Made by a program: the position numbers and the translations under genes. The notes beneath the pieces were generated by a model. The model was not told the origin of the DNA, ran no database searches, and saw only the letters and a list, made by a program, of their open reading frames with translations. From Mucor racemosus (lineage: Eukaryota; Mucoromycota; Mucoromycetes; Mucorales; Mucoraceae), in the NCBI GenBank assembly GCA_027405735.1, contig JAPEHQ010000010.1, positions 248,001-312,000 of the forward strand: a stretch of DNA of 64,000 bases, read 5' to 3'. Below, in pieces: positions 12,192-23,932 of this stretch (positions are counted from its first letter, which is position 1; each line of letters opens with the position of its first letter).

Positions 12192-13171
12192 TCAAATAAA
12201 TGAATCATAATCGTCATTAAAACTTACATAGTTACTGGGAACAATACCAGTAGAACCATCAGCCTTACGTGCTTGCCACCAATTACCACGTTTGTCCAAA
12301 ATGTCAATGGATTCACCCTTTGCAAATGAAAGTTCATTTGGGTCATCGGGGCTTCCTTGATCTAAAAAAGTATTAGTGAAATTTTACTGTCGTCTATTCT
12401 AAAATACTTACAATCATGCAAAGCAGTAGCTTGTTCAAAGGCATCAGCACCAATATCTTCACCAGCTTCTTCGTCGTGACGACGAGGTAAAGGCTTCTTT
12501 TCATAAGAGTTTGAAGTAGTATTGGGACGAACAGCATTAGAGAATCTGTGACTAAAGTGAGCAGTCTTTTCATTGACACCCTTGAAACTACCACTGCTCA
12601 TAACAGTACCACCACCTGGAGCAGTTAATTCAAATGCCCAGATAAACTAATTTCATGCATCGAAAGACAAGTTAGTATTAATGTCCGAGACATTTTTTTT
12701 TTCTTGTCTTACCTCAACAATGATCAAAATGACAGCACCTGCAGTTGCAGCTCTGGCACCACCAATATAATTGTTATCCAATGTCCATTGACAAAGCCAG
12801 GTCAAGTAGACAAGACTGACAGCCATGAAAAGATATACCTATTTACAAAAAAACGAATTAAATCTCCACACAAATATATACACAATTGCATAATTTTACC
12901 ATATTTCTAAAACGATCGAATAAACCAACACCAAGTAAAACAATAACACCAACAACAAAGACCAATTCGTAAATGATAATAAACCAAGTTACACCGTGGA
13001 AAGCGGCAACACAAGCACCAATAAACAGAATAAGCCAAGCAGCCTAAGTTGGACATTAGAACAGATCAACAAACAAACAAACAAACAAACAAACAGATCT
13101 AAACTTACAGCTGCCAAAGCAGAGGTGATTGCAATCAATGGACTGGTCAAGCTATGATTATATTCTTCCAT
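12192..13171 (-). CDS. SHO1: Sho1 osmosensor: four membrane helices plus SH3 domain
   Basis: Five exons (13109-13171, 12900-13043, 12713-12838, 12412-12646, 12192-12361) give 245 residues. Four hydrophobic segments occupy the first half (from SPLIAITSALAA through ATAGAVILIIVEF). A linker of about 80 residues follows, then a C-terminal SH3 domain (ALHDYQGSPDDPNELSF … NWWQARK … GIVPSNY). In yeast Sho1 is the plasma-membrane sensor/scaffold of the HOG branch, and its SH3 domain binds a proline motif in the MAPKK Pbs2. The protein is shorter than ascomycete Sho1 (usually about 280-370), mainly in the linker. The last codons are ambiguous: a GTAAGT follows NY, and splicing there would end the protein at PSNYF instead of PSNYVSFNDDYDSFI. 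Confidence 0.93.
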
Positions 13172-13488
13172 TATTATTATTATTTATTTTTTAATATTTA
13201 AATTGAATAAAGAAACAATATTACATATCAATTGATCAATGAACTTTATATACAAATTCAAGGAATCTTTTGAGTTCTGGGGGGTTCACATGTTGTAATA
13301 AAACAGAAACAACTTTACATCACACTTTTGTAACATCCATGAAAAAAAAAGTCTAATAAGAGTATATTGCTTTAAATGTCTCAAATGATCTAGGTTACAA
13401 AAAAAATTTGAACCCAAAGCTTTTTTATTTTTTGTAATTGGTTATTTTTTAATTTTGAATCAAAAATAAAAGCAAAAAGTAATGCATT

Positions 13489-14058
13489 TTAACGGTACTA
13501 AAGAGAAAAGGAGTTCATGATGAGATTGTTGGCTTTCAAATCTGGAAAAAAAAAAGCTTACCTTGTGGAAACCAATATCGCTGGCATATTCACGGAAACA
13601 TTGACGACAGACGTTCAAGTTGTACTTGCGGATCAAACCAGCACGGTGAGCACAGACACGACTAAAGTATTAAAAAAAAGCCATCTGTTAATATACCTGT
13701 GCCTTTTTTTTTTTTTTTTTTTTTTCAATCCAAGATTTTTTTTTATAATTTTTTGGTTGATTTTTATCTTTAAAGAGTTTTTCCTCAATGTCAGGATGTG
13801 ATAAATTTATCGTTCTTATATTTTCTGATTGCCGTAACATTGCCGTAACACTGTATATTTTTTTATTTCACTTTTTTCGCCACGCTCCTGAAATAAATCA
13901 AACCCGAAATGTTCCTCTTTTTTGGCCGAGTAAAGAAAATCAAACAAAAGACCACAAAAAAAAATCCTGGTTCAAATGATTTTTGCTTTTACATACCATT
14001 GACGAGAGCCCTTACCGAAGCTCTTGGGGTGGGAGTTCCAAACGTTAGCGTGAGCCAT
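13489..14058 (-). CDS. RPS29: 40S ribosomal protein S29 (uS14)
   Basis: Three exons (13997-14058, 13562-13661, 13489-13497) encode 56 residues, exactly the family length. The protein opens [20 protein letters not shown] and carries the zinc site CRVC … CRQC, followed by [14 protein letters not shown]. uS14 sits in the small-subunit head near the mRNA path. The final exon is only nine nucleotides (Tyr, Arg, stop). Its AG acceptor follows a pyrimidine-rich tract, and the C-terminal KYR fits the usual K-x-R ending. Intron 1 is long (335 nt) and includes long T/A runs. The N-terminal methionine precedes the invariant AHxNVW block, which fixes the start. Confidence 0.96.
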
Positions 14059-14548
14059 ATTGTATATTTAAAAAAGAAAGAGAGAAAAAGAAGAGATGGA
14101 AGAGGGAAGGCACCACTATACAATAACAATCACCGAACAGAAAAATTTTTTACAGTGGTCACTTTGATTGGAATCATTCATGACGCTAAGCCACGGTGTT
14201 TTTCATAATAGCAACACAAAAAGAGTGCAGTGAGATATCACTCCCTCATGTGATTGAAGGAAATCTTTAAATCAGAAGATTTCTCGAGTTGGAAACAAAA
14301 AAAAAAAAAAAAAAAAAAAAAATCAAAAAAAAAAAAAAAAAAAAAGCCCAGTGATATAGAAGAAAACAGAAAAAAACTAATAAAGCATTTTGTTCTTATA
14401 TTTTGTAAAATCAAGGTCAAAGTATATTTTTCATGTTTATTTTCCCTATAAAAAGGTAAAACATAGACTTGTAATGGGAATAGTTGAACCAACGTGGTAT
14501 TTCTTGACCATTTTTAGCATCGTTTTTATCTTTTGAAATATTTAAATA
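14059..14548. promoter_or_regulatory. Divergent promoter region between RPS29 and the copper-fist gene
   Basis: 490 bp separate two divergently transcribed starts. It holds a long poly(A) tract interrupted once (about 14,298-14,345) that reads as poly(dA:dT) promoter DNA, commonly nucleosome-poor at fungal ribosomal-protein genes. The open frames through this tract encode only Lys or Phe runs. Confidence 0.5.
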
Positions 14549-15559
14549 ATGGTCTATATAAAAGCATCTGATGGCACTGAAAAGAAATTTGCCTGTATAA
14601 AATGTATAAAGGTACAAATATTTGCTATTCAAGACAATTTACAACGAAATATTCATAAATAACTTAGGGCCATCGATCCTCCAAATGCACGCATGATAAG
14701 AGAGAACTGATTGAAATCAAAAGAAAAGGTAGACCTGTATCACAATGCGAAACTTGTCGATTATTGAGAAAAACAAAGCAAGTTCATATTAAATGCATTT
14801 GCCATGTAAAAGAAAAAGGTAAAGAATTCATCTGAAACATAAAGTTTAAATATATGCTAAGTGCAAAATATCTTAGAAACCTCCAATAATGCCGTTTTAG
14901 ATCAAGAACCTATTACTAGCAGCAGCAGCACTGAATCAACACCTGCAAATGGTAAATACAGATTGATCCATCATCATGTAATAGCATGTAAAACTAATTT
15001 CTATATAGTAAATAATAACACCAACTATAATATGCTTGATAATATGCTTGCGTCAACATCTTGCCTTGAATGCAATAGACCAAAACTTTATTGCAATTGT
15101 AAAAAACCACAATCTTCTTCTATAACAACATCTGCTACCGACAGTTCAGAAGGTTCAGTTACGCCACCTATCTCCTCCCCTTTTATATCTGGATCAGTAA
15201 TCAAGCCAACTTTTTCTTATCCTGATAATGTAGCAGTATATCCAACCACCTCAGCAGGACTGACACACAGTAATAGCACATCCAATAGCAACAATAATTC
15301 CTTGCCTTCGTCACCAATACGCCATCTGACAATACCTATACACGACCCATCTGATGACATTGATAGTGATACACCTATATATAAATCGGTTGAAGAGACT
15401 ACACATTTAGGCGAATTTACAAACAAAAGTTCAGAAGAACTAATGTCTCAAATTTATAGTGGATTTCCATCATCCACTTCGTCAATACCTTCTACTTCTT
15501 CCTCTTTGATGATTGGAGAGGTTGTTGATGAGCTGGTTGAGTTATCAAGGGAAATATAA
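14549..15559 (+). CDS. Copper-fist transcription factor
   Basis: Three exons (14549-14611, 14668-14818, 14877-15559) give 298 residues. Residues 1-70 form a complete copper-fist domain. The zinc site is C-x2-C-x8-C-x-H (CIKC…C-T-H). The DNA minor-groove motif KGRP follows, then QCETCRLLR and the final H-x3-C-x-C (HIKCIC). Such proteins (yeast Ace1, Mac1, Cuf1) switch copper or iron genes according to copper level. Downstream lies a second Cys cluster, CLECNRPKLYCNC, which may be a copper-sensing motif, then a Ser/Thr-rich presumed activation region with an acidic patch. A 57-nt segment (about 14953-15009) has GT…CTAATTT…AG and no stop, so it may be a fourth, in-frame intron. Convergent with the WD40 gene: stop codons are 36 nt apart. 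Confidence 0.9.
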
Positions 15560-15595
15560 ATTTTATTCATTTAATAAAAACAGTTTTACTAATTA

Positions 15596-17603
15596 CTAGT
15601 AAGCATATACTTTGACTGAACCGTCTGCTTGATGTGATTTTTGATGATCAATTAAACAGCTTACTTTTATCAATACAAAAAAAAAAAAAAAAAAAAAAAA
15701 AAACTTACCATCACAACTGGAGAATAAAAGAGGTTTATAAGGATGAAATATGACATCTCTGACTTCCATATCAACATGTTCTTTAAGAATTGCAGTAACT
15801 TGAGCAGTTGCAATGTTGAATACAAATATTTGACCGTAAATAGTGGGTGCTAAAATGTAGCGACCATTTGAGGTGATTTTAACCAACCATGAATTAGAGT
15901 GATAACTATGTTGACCAGTTATTACATACGCATTTAATTCTATATTTAAATCGAGAAAACTCACTCTTGATGCATGAATTTTTGAACTGTTTCTAATACA
16001 AATTCACCGCCAACTTTTGTTGGGTAGATTAATTTGTGTAATATGCATGTATTCGGTTTTGATGCTGTTTCAAATCAATCATTTTTTACTACTATTTTCT
16101 ATATAATTCCGCATGAAACTTACAAATCCCATCAAGATCGCATATTTCTGCACCTCTACTAATAAACCATGCAAATTCCTCATCGCTTTTATTTCTGGTA
16201 GGCTCATCTAACCATCTAATAAATTTGCCGCAATCGCAATAAGATGAATACATTTCTGGAAATGTTTGCAGTACCTATGCATACATATGTGTAAGTATGA
16301 CAATAAATCAAGGCATGCTATTTACTATACTAGCCATTGCTTCCTCAAAATCAAACAATTTCAATTGTTCATCGCACGCAGCAATAAAGTATTTGTTGCC
16401 CGTATTGGGAACGAAACTAACAGTGAAAGCCATACATGTTATGCCATCCAGCATGGTTGTCGCTTTGATCAATTTACTACACACAAACAAGGATATATTA
16501 AAAAAAATACATCTACTTTCTTCAATGAAACTTACGTCCAAGTTTCATCCATAAGCCATTTCATAATATAACCATCTTGACTCGTTGAAATCAAATAATT
16601 TTCACCTTTGAATGTCAATGTTTTAACACATAAAATTTCCTCGGAATGACCTTCCAATCGAGCAATTTGTTCAGTAGACGCAACATCAAATATCTTGATA
16701 GGACAAGGGAGGATATGGTTATCACTGTCCTCTGTAGACCATCGATGTCTATCTTTTAATTTGCCTGCAGTAATAATATAATCGCCTATAAATTGACCAC
16801 AATAAAATTCATCTATTTGATCTTCTAAACTGTCTCGAATATTGCGCAACAGTTTGAAATCATCTTGAATGTCCCAGATTTTAATCGACCCAGTATTCGA
16901 AAATGTAGCCAACAATGCACCATCTTTGGATAAGGTCATACCAGTAATAGCTCCTTGATCACTGATGTTGACAGGTAATGACTTGATGGGGTTTGCACTG
17001 TTAATTCTGTTAATCATATCAACACCATCTTCAACATCTGCATGATATTCCCAATAAGGGTCAGGGTATTCTTTGCTTAATTGATGTACTGTTTGAGGAT
17101 CGTAAGGTTGGAGTTTTTCTTTAATATCTTGACTAGATTTACTGCTATCTACTCGAGTTTTCTTGGGGGATAATGTCTTTTTTGCTGGTTTTTTATTGAC
17201 AGGAGGTTGCGCATCTACTGTTATGTTTGAGCATCACATTCAGTTGCAAAAAAATTAGAGATAAACTGATTATACCTTTCTTTTTTGGCTTTTCTTTGAT
17301 TACCGTGGTTAATGTATCAATATCTGAAGATTTACTTTTTGCTTTAGGTGTTTTTTTCTGGGCTGATTTAGTCAATGTCTGCTTTTTAGATTTATCTTCT
17401 AGATTAAAAGAATAATAATACTCATAAAACACATCCTCGTCTTCATCACCATCTTGCTCAATTACCCATTGTTTCTTTTTCCTCCATTTGCGGGATTCTT
17501 TGCTAGGAGTGGCATCAATTGCAGCCGAAGGAATAGGCGAAGTAGGGCATTCAGAGGCATTCAAGTCAACTTGAGCTGATGTTGCAAAAGTAGAAGATGA
17601 CAT
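15596..17603 (-). CDS. WD40-repeat protein with basic N-terminal region
   Basis: Seven exons (17276-17603, 16536-17217, 16326-16476, 16124-16274, 15965-16064, 15709-15905, 15596-15624) give 545 residues. Residues 1-150 are low-complexity and Lys-rich (SAQKKTPKAKSK and similar) after an acidic stretch EQDGDEDEDVFYEYYY. From about residue 185 on it is a beta-propeller: TGMTLSKDGALLATFSNTG-SIKIWDI, ARLEGHSEEILCVKTL, STSQDGYIMKW, and a last blade RDVIFHPYKPLLFSSCDDGSVKVYAY. The basic tail suggests nuclear location, but no specific family was recognised. The last intron contains a 33-nt poly(A) run on the plus strand. All exon phases agree. Confidence 0.85.
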
Positions 17604-17660
17604 TTTTATTAAACAATCAATTCAAAGAGAGAAAAAAAGGGAAACTTAAGGTATCGTTTA

Positions 17661-17672
17661 GATATATATAAA
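17661..17672 (-). promoter_or_regulatory. TATA-like element upstream of the WD40 gene
   Basis: On the minus strand the sequence reads TTTATATATATC about 60 bp before the ATG at 17,603, the usual window for a fungal TATA box with a short leader. Confidence 0.45.
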
Positions 17673-17746
17673 CATTATCAAAAGTATGAGAAAATAGTGG
17701 GCATTGTTTACCGTTGTACAGTTTGATCAACAAACAATTAATATTT

Positions 17747-18772
17747 TTATTCAATTTTAGGGTATAAATCTGTTCTGCGATGGCTCATTACAGGCATCTC
17801 GGTTCTGATTCTGTGTAGGTACTCTAAATCAATATTTGCAATAGCCAAAGATGGTTTATTGGAACTATCAGGACAGCGTGCAAGTACCGTACCCCATGGA
17901 TCAACAATCTACAAAGAAAAAGAGATATTAGGTTAATTAGCAAAATAATCTTCTTAATTAGCTTACCATGGCATTGCCATAACTAGCTCTCTTTTCATTA
18001 TGTTGGCCGATTTGAGCAGCAGCAATAACATATGTTTGTGTTTCAATAGCTCTTGATCTTAACAAGACCTCTACAAGTTACATTCATATTAAGATTTGAG
18101 TATTTTACGTGGTTACGATAAAGCTAAAAAATACTATACACATACCCCAATGTGCCATACCAGTCTTGACAGTAAATGCACTAGGATAAGCCAACAATTC
18201 CGCTCCTCTTGCTCTCAAAGCAACCGATGACTCTGCAAATCTCATATCATAACAAGTTTGTAACCCTAATTTTCCCAAAGGTGTCTTATCAGGAATACCA
18301 ACCGTATCGCCTTTTTCTGTTGTATCACTTTCCATCAATCTAGGTCCACCAGCAATATCTACATCAAATAAATGAATCTTGCGATAAGCGCTTGTAATCG
18401 TGCCTGAATTGTCGATCACAAGGTGTGTATTGTATATTTTATCTGTTGCAGTTGTTTCATGTACACCAACAGAAACCCAAATGCCTGATGCAGCTGCTTC
18501 TTTTTGTACACCTCCCAGAAATTCCGATGTATTTAATGATGTTGTTAGATCTTTGGCTTCTTGTGCATTTCTTGAAATAAAGTCAGAAGCCTCAGGCAGA
18601 AATATCATCTACATTACATATACATGAATTTTATTAATTTACAAGTAGATTTGTTTTACTTCCTTACAGATGCACCTTGTTGAGCTGCTTTACTAATGAG
18701 CTCCATACAAATAGTTTTGTTGGCTACAACGGAAGCAGTGGCACAAAACTGACCTACTGCTGCAAGAGGCAT
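17747..18772 (-). CDS. NIT1: Nitrilase-superfamily amidase, NIT1 type (deaminated-glutathione amidase)
   Basis: Four exons (18668-18772, 18146-18608, 17967-18070, 17747-17908) give 277 residues. The Glu-Lys-Cys triad is complete: Glu in FLPEASDF (about 40), Lys in [11 protein letters not shown] (about 120), Cys in TCYDMRF (about 160). The C-terminal half ([49 protein letters not shown]) follows NIT1 closely. NIT1 and its yeast counterpart Nit2 hydrolyse the amide of deaminated glutathione, a repair reaction for a transaminase side product. There is no Fhit fusion domain here. All exon phases fit and the start gives the short beta strand expected before QFCATAS. Confidence 0.94.
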
Positions 18773-19000
18773 GATTTATAAATAATAGTTGATTGGGGAA
18801 GAAAAGAAACTATACGTCTTTTGTGAACGAGTAGAAATATTCGTGGTGGAGATGCTTTAAAATGGCGACATTTTTGTCATTTTGTCATATAAGATAACAC
18901 TTAGTGAGATAGTTTAATCGTACATCCTGAGAATTTAACATTTCAAGACAGAGATGGTATATCTACTCATGCGTCACTATTATTTACCGTATAACAATGC
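18773..19000. other. Upstream region of the NIT1 gene
   Basis: AT-rich DNA between the amidase start and the first R3 repeat sequence. No specific element was identified. Confidence 0.4.
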
Positions 19001-19004
19001 ACTT

Positions 19005-20640
19005 TATGAAGATTTTCAAAATTGTTAATCTTCAAAATTGGAGCATGTCCTCTTTTCTATGACAAACCTCAAACTAAACAACTTTCACGATATACCTTAG
19101 GTACTGCTAAACAAATATGAATTGGTCACATTATGCTACCTATTCCTAAATCTATTCTATATCTTACTAAATGCTCAAATACACGTAAAATTCACTGCTT
19201 TTTTCTTGAAAACTGGGTCTCACTTTTCTTTCCTGCTCTACTTTTTTTTTCACTAGATAACACCAAGAAAAAATTATATGTCAATGTACCTGAGATTTTT
19301 ACCTTTAATCTAAAAAAGAGTATCCAAAAATATCCTATTTTTTGCAGTTGGTATTAATTTTTTAGTGCTAATGTTTCAGATTTTTACGCGTATTTCAGTG
19401 CTAAAGGATTGAAAACTTTGAGGCTTCATATCTCTAGAAATAATTAAGCTATATTAACACTTACTAATAATAAAACTTGCTTGTTTTAAAGTTTTCTATA
19501 ACATATTTTAGTATGAAAAAATCCTGAGCACTTTTATTTTTTTTCTTTTTTTTTGGGCATTTCTATAGTAGATTTCAAAACATTCGTTAAATTGAGCGAC
19601 ATTTTTTTAACATTTATGTCATTGACCTCATTGAGCTCTCTCGGATCCAATTTAGTTTTTTTTAAAATATAGATTTTTCGTGGAGATATCCTCAAAAATG
19701 TGTGCAAAGAGATACCACTGCTTCTACCTCCAAATTTTCCCTTATATACCCTCGTCCCAAATTCTAAATCTGAAAAAAATTTTGACAAAAATCTTGTTTT
19801 CTCTACGAAAAATGCAGCTAGAAGATTCAGCAATAGCTCGATCGATAGATGATTTTGTTGCACATTATTTCCATAAATTATTTTTGAAGCATGTTTATAA
19901 AAAATGGTGTGTATCTTCAAAAAACCTTCAAAATTTCAATGACATTTTGTGCAAAATTTAACGTGAGACTTTTGTTTGAATTTTATTTAGTTGGATGCAG
20001 AATTTAAAACTGTACAAAAACCATTTAATAAGCTATTTCAACTTATCTTGCGGTTCATGAGCCATTAAGTAATTTTGTTTTTTTCATCATTTTCTGATCG
20101 ATTTGTCAGATCGATTTTGAAACCCAGTTACCATAGGGTTAAGCTGTACTATGACCTATTATTTTAATTATCTCGACCAAAAATCAATATTTTTTGCTAA
20201 AACAAAAACATCAGAGTAGCCGTCAATTGAGTCCACGTTGTTGTAAGTGCAAAAAATTGATCTATCGATTTAGATGCTTATTTTTTACAATCGGCTTTTA
20301 GTCAATTTTTGGTCATCAATGTCGTATTAGGTCCGCACATTTATACTCTTCTATTAGCTCTTTATTTTTTGGACATATACCAATGGCCCATAGAGGGATG
20401 GTACATTGTCTTTAAAGATTTTACGCAATTGGACTTAATATTGGGCGAAAAAAATTCGAAAAAAATTTGAAATCCATCAGAAACCTACTTTTTACGACCA
20501 TAAAAAATCGACAACAAAAACTTTATCGTAGCAAATTTCGATCCTAATAACTTCTAAATTTACATAATAAAAATAGGGGTCCATCTTTGGCACGATGGCC
20601 TCAAAGCGAAGCTTCTATAAACTACCGTGTGTTGAGAAAA
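19005..20640 (+). repeat. R3 repeat family, copy b
   Basis: Longest R3 copy. Shared landmarks with the copies at 33.7, 54.7 and 63.4 kb: 'ttatgctacctattcctaaat', 'gaggcttcatatctctagaaa', 'ccctcatcccaaattct'-type block and 'cttcaaaaaacc'. The minus strand carries an open frame (19,534-19,920) whose middle, …GTRVYKGK…LHTFLRIS.RKI.ILK, recurs in the other copies. Termini and class are unresolved; no transposase, reverse transcriptase or terminal repeat was recognised. Confidence 0.7.
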
Positions 20641-20671
20641 TCATCGCCAAAGTGCACCAATAGCTTACTGC

Positions 20672-23600
20672 CACTACGGCCGAACTATGATGCTTCCCAT
20701 GGGTATAATGATCTGCACAAATGGGCAGAATAAAAATTTTTGTGCAAATCAGGCAGCACAGATGAGCAGAGCAATGAGGTCGATGTTCTTTAGTCAATTT
20801 ACTAAAGTATATTAATCATAATATAATTAATAACGAAGATAATTTGAATGGTTTAAAGCAGATGTGAGTTACTCTGATTCAACAGAATTGCCTTATTGAC
20901 GAGGTATACAGTATCATTTTAAAATTTGGGTCGTGAAAGAGTTCTGCCCATGTTCTTTTTTCGGAGACCAAATGGGAACAACGACAGCAATCTGTCTGGC
21001 AACACTAAAAGTATTTATGTCTTTGTGAATTTCTGTTTATCACACAAAATCTTTTTTCTTCCCTACTCTTTCCTCAGCTCTTTTATTTATGTTTAAAACT
21101 ACAACAAAAAGACCAGTATTTCTTTATAAACTGAAAGAAATCAAGAAGCAGGTACAAGTACATGTTTTTCCTATTGTTTATTTGAAAATAAATTATTAAC
21201 TGTTAATGTTAGGGCTAGCATTAATGTCGAGCCGGGTTTTACCAGCCAAATTTACTGATATAAGCTGGGCTCGACAGCATCCCTAGTTAGGACACGTTAT
21301 AATATCTTTCTAGAACAAAAAAAGCGTCCAGAACTTAGTCATTTTGTTCCATCATCTATGTTATAATCAATGCTTTTTTGGTCTAAAGTCGATATCTACC
21401 TGGAGAAAAACTGGTGATTATAAAAGTATGTATAGCATTGACTTGATTTGAATGAATGAATAAACTCGTGTTAGTCTATTTAGTTTCTAAAAAGCATTTA
21501 TTTCTATTTAGTGGCCAACAGCTAAGAAGAGGAACACAAGATGGTGTCTTGTATATCACTACCAACTATCAAAGGTACACCATAATTATTACTTATTAGC
21601 TTATTAATAATTGATTTCATTAATAAATCAATTTTTATAGGTCAAAAGTAAGTCTGTTCTGGTAAAGCATTGAATAAATTGGCTTGGGACAAAGAGCGTA
21701 AAACGGCGGCAATAGGTTCCACTGATGGCCACGTTTATGTTTATGCTATTGGAGAGGTTAAGAGTAAAAAAACTTAATGTAAATCATCTCTAGCGCAATA
21801 ATTATCAATTAAGACTATATTATCACCAAATAGACTACCGCACAATATTAATATGTATAAATATTTACAGTAATAAGCTTGAATCAAGTCGGTACAGCAT
21901 CATAAATTCTTGAAAAAGTTCTCAAGTATTATAAAATCTCTTATTTTTAAGACTTACAAAGCTTATAAGCGGAATATTAATTTAGAAAATTATTTTTGTG
22001 CAGATCATCAATTTTGGCATTTTTTAATTTTTTTTTTCTGATTTTGCAAATCTAGAGTTAATTATACTACCAATTATGAAAACAAAAAATATACACATAT
22101 GCAGAATTTAGTGCTCTATTTGCTCAATAAAAAATAACAAGCATTTTTATTTCAAAATACTACATGAAAATCCTTTAACCAAAATCCCGTTTTTGGGGCA
22201 AAAGTACAAACTTTCATTATTTAATATTTAATATTAAGTTTTTATAAAATGCGTATTATCTATGGCTACAATTTTCTCTCACAATGTAGTATATTTAAAC
22301 GTTGATTTTGGTATCAAAACTTGATTTTTCTGTTTTTTGATCAAAATCATGAGTGTTGGTAAGGCTAAAATGAGTCTCAAAAATGTCCGCTACAAAAACT
22401 GAATTTTCAGATCGTATGTGGTTAAATATAAGAAAAGTTTAAAAAACCCCGCTTTTTTATTTAAAACTTAGATATACCATAGTATAAGAGACTTAGTAGC
22501 CATTCAATCTTGCTATGCTCAATTACGGCGTTGCTCTACGGGCTCGCTTTTGCAATTTTTTTTATAAATGTATGATATGATAGACGGTTTTTCCGGTTGA
22601 AAATGCATGTTTCTATGATAACGGATATTGTCTATTTTGTTTATTAGTTTATGGTTGATGCGCTGTAATACTACTTTTACATTGGCTGAAATGTGCAATT
22701 TAGCAGGGTTTTAATTGCGCTAAATAATGTAAAACCTTTAAATTTCTTTTCTACATGTGTTGTTTCTCTTTTTTTGTTTTCATATTCCAAGGATATATTC
22801 ACCGTTTGATAAGGGATATCAGACTATCAAGCTGGTATTCTTTTCTTGTATCTGAATACGCATTCTAACATAAGAGACTAATGTTTTTAATATAGGTAGC
22901 AGTCTATTATTATATTAGAGACTGATATTTTTATTTAACTACATTTTAGGATCAAATAGCATTATTTACTAATGTATTGTTGGACGTATTTCTTGATTAC
23001 TAGATCAAATCGAAGGCAATAATATTTATATCTAATCTATGAAAAGTTAGAACCAGTTACAAACCCACGAAATGTTCCAGAAAAGTGGTAAAATTTTAAA
23101 TGATATAGAAACAAAAAAAAAGAATAATCTAATGTCTTGTCTAATAGCCATAGTTTTGATCGTAGCTATACTTGAAAACAAATATTTTTACAGCTGGCAA
23201 TCGTAAACTAAAATAGTAAGTTTGAAGAAGGTTAATTTGTTTAAATTTTATGTGTGCTAAAGTAATATCCACAACCTTAGATTTGACTTACATATAAATT
23301 TAAGCAGTAAGTGTTATTTGACTTTATGCTCGAGCAAAAAACATTGTTGTTGTAGACATTATTATAGATATAAACATATTTACAAATGATGGTGATAATC
23401 GTAAATATATTGGCTCTTGCGTGTATTGCTCTACATCAACAATGTATTGGATTGTATTGTCTATAATCTATATTAATAAAAGCAAATGTAATTTAAAAAC
23501 CCATTTGAGTAGAAAACTCAATGGAATTTTGAGAACGGCACGATGCTCATGTACAAACCAATATTGTGCCCATACGATCAGCTCATTATTATGCTCATGG

Positions 23601-23880
23601 CCAGATTTTATTATTATGCACAAATAGGAATAATGATATGCTTATGGACAATAATTCTACTATTATCCACACATGGAATTAATTTCATGCACATGGGCAG
23701 AATCTATAATTCTGCACATACAGACTTAGTGTTGTGCTCGTGTGCAGTTTCTTTTGTTGTGCCCATGTGGATATTGTTATCTTTTTAACCATATTCAGTG
23801 GGCACAACAGCTCAGGCTATAGTGTGCAGCCCACCTGGGCACAACGAAATTATCTTGTGCAACACAAATCCGACGTAGTG
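20672..23880 (+). mobile_element. T element, copy T3 (about 3.2 kb)
   Basis: Both termini are present: CACTACGGCC at the left and GACGTAGTG at the right, each beside a cluster of TGTGCCCAT/ATGGGCACA-type motifs. The captured WD40-like exon is at 21,641-21,762 with a GT-AG-style left boundary. A 73-bp micro-element is inserted at 21,215-21,287. The right flank abuts an L1 solo LTR 52 bp further on. Target duplication is not clear (GCC at left, GCT at right). Confidence 0.8.
21215..21287 (+). mobile_element. 73-bp palindromic micro-element inserted in T3
   Basis: Arms TGTCGAGCC (from 21,225) and GGGCTCGACA (to 21,276), outer ends CTAGCAT and ATCCCTAGT. Flanked by TAGGG (21,210-21,214) and TAGGA (21,288-21,292), a 5-bp duplication with one change. 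T1, T2 and T4 have the uninterrupted site 'tgttagggcacg', so the insertion boundaries are directly visible. Confidence 0.85.
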
Positions 23881-23932
23881 CTGCTGCATACTTTTATTGA
23901 AAACAATTTAAATGCGATCTCTATGAATACTA

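Noticed and set aside
14238..14492. Lys- or Phe-run frames through the poly(A) tract
   Set aside because: Homopolymer artefacts in the promoter region between RPS29 and the copper-fist gene.
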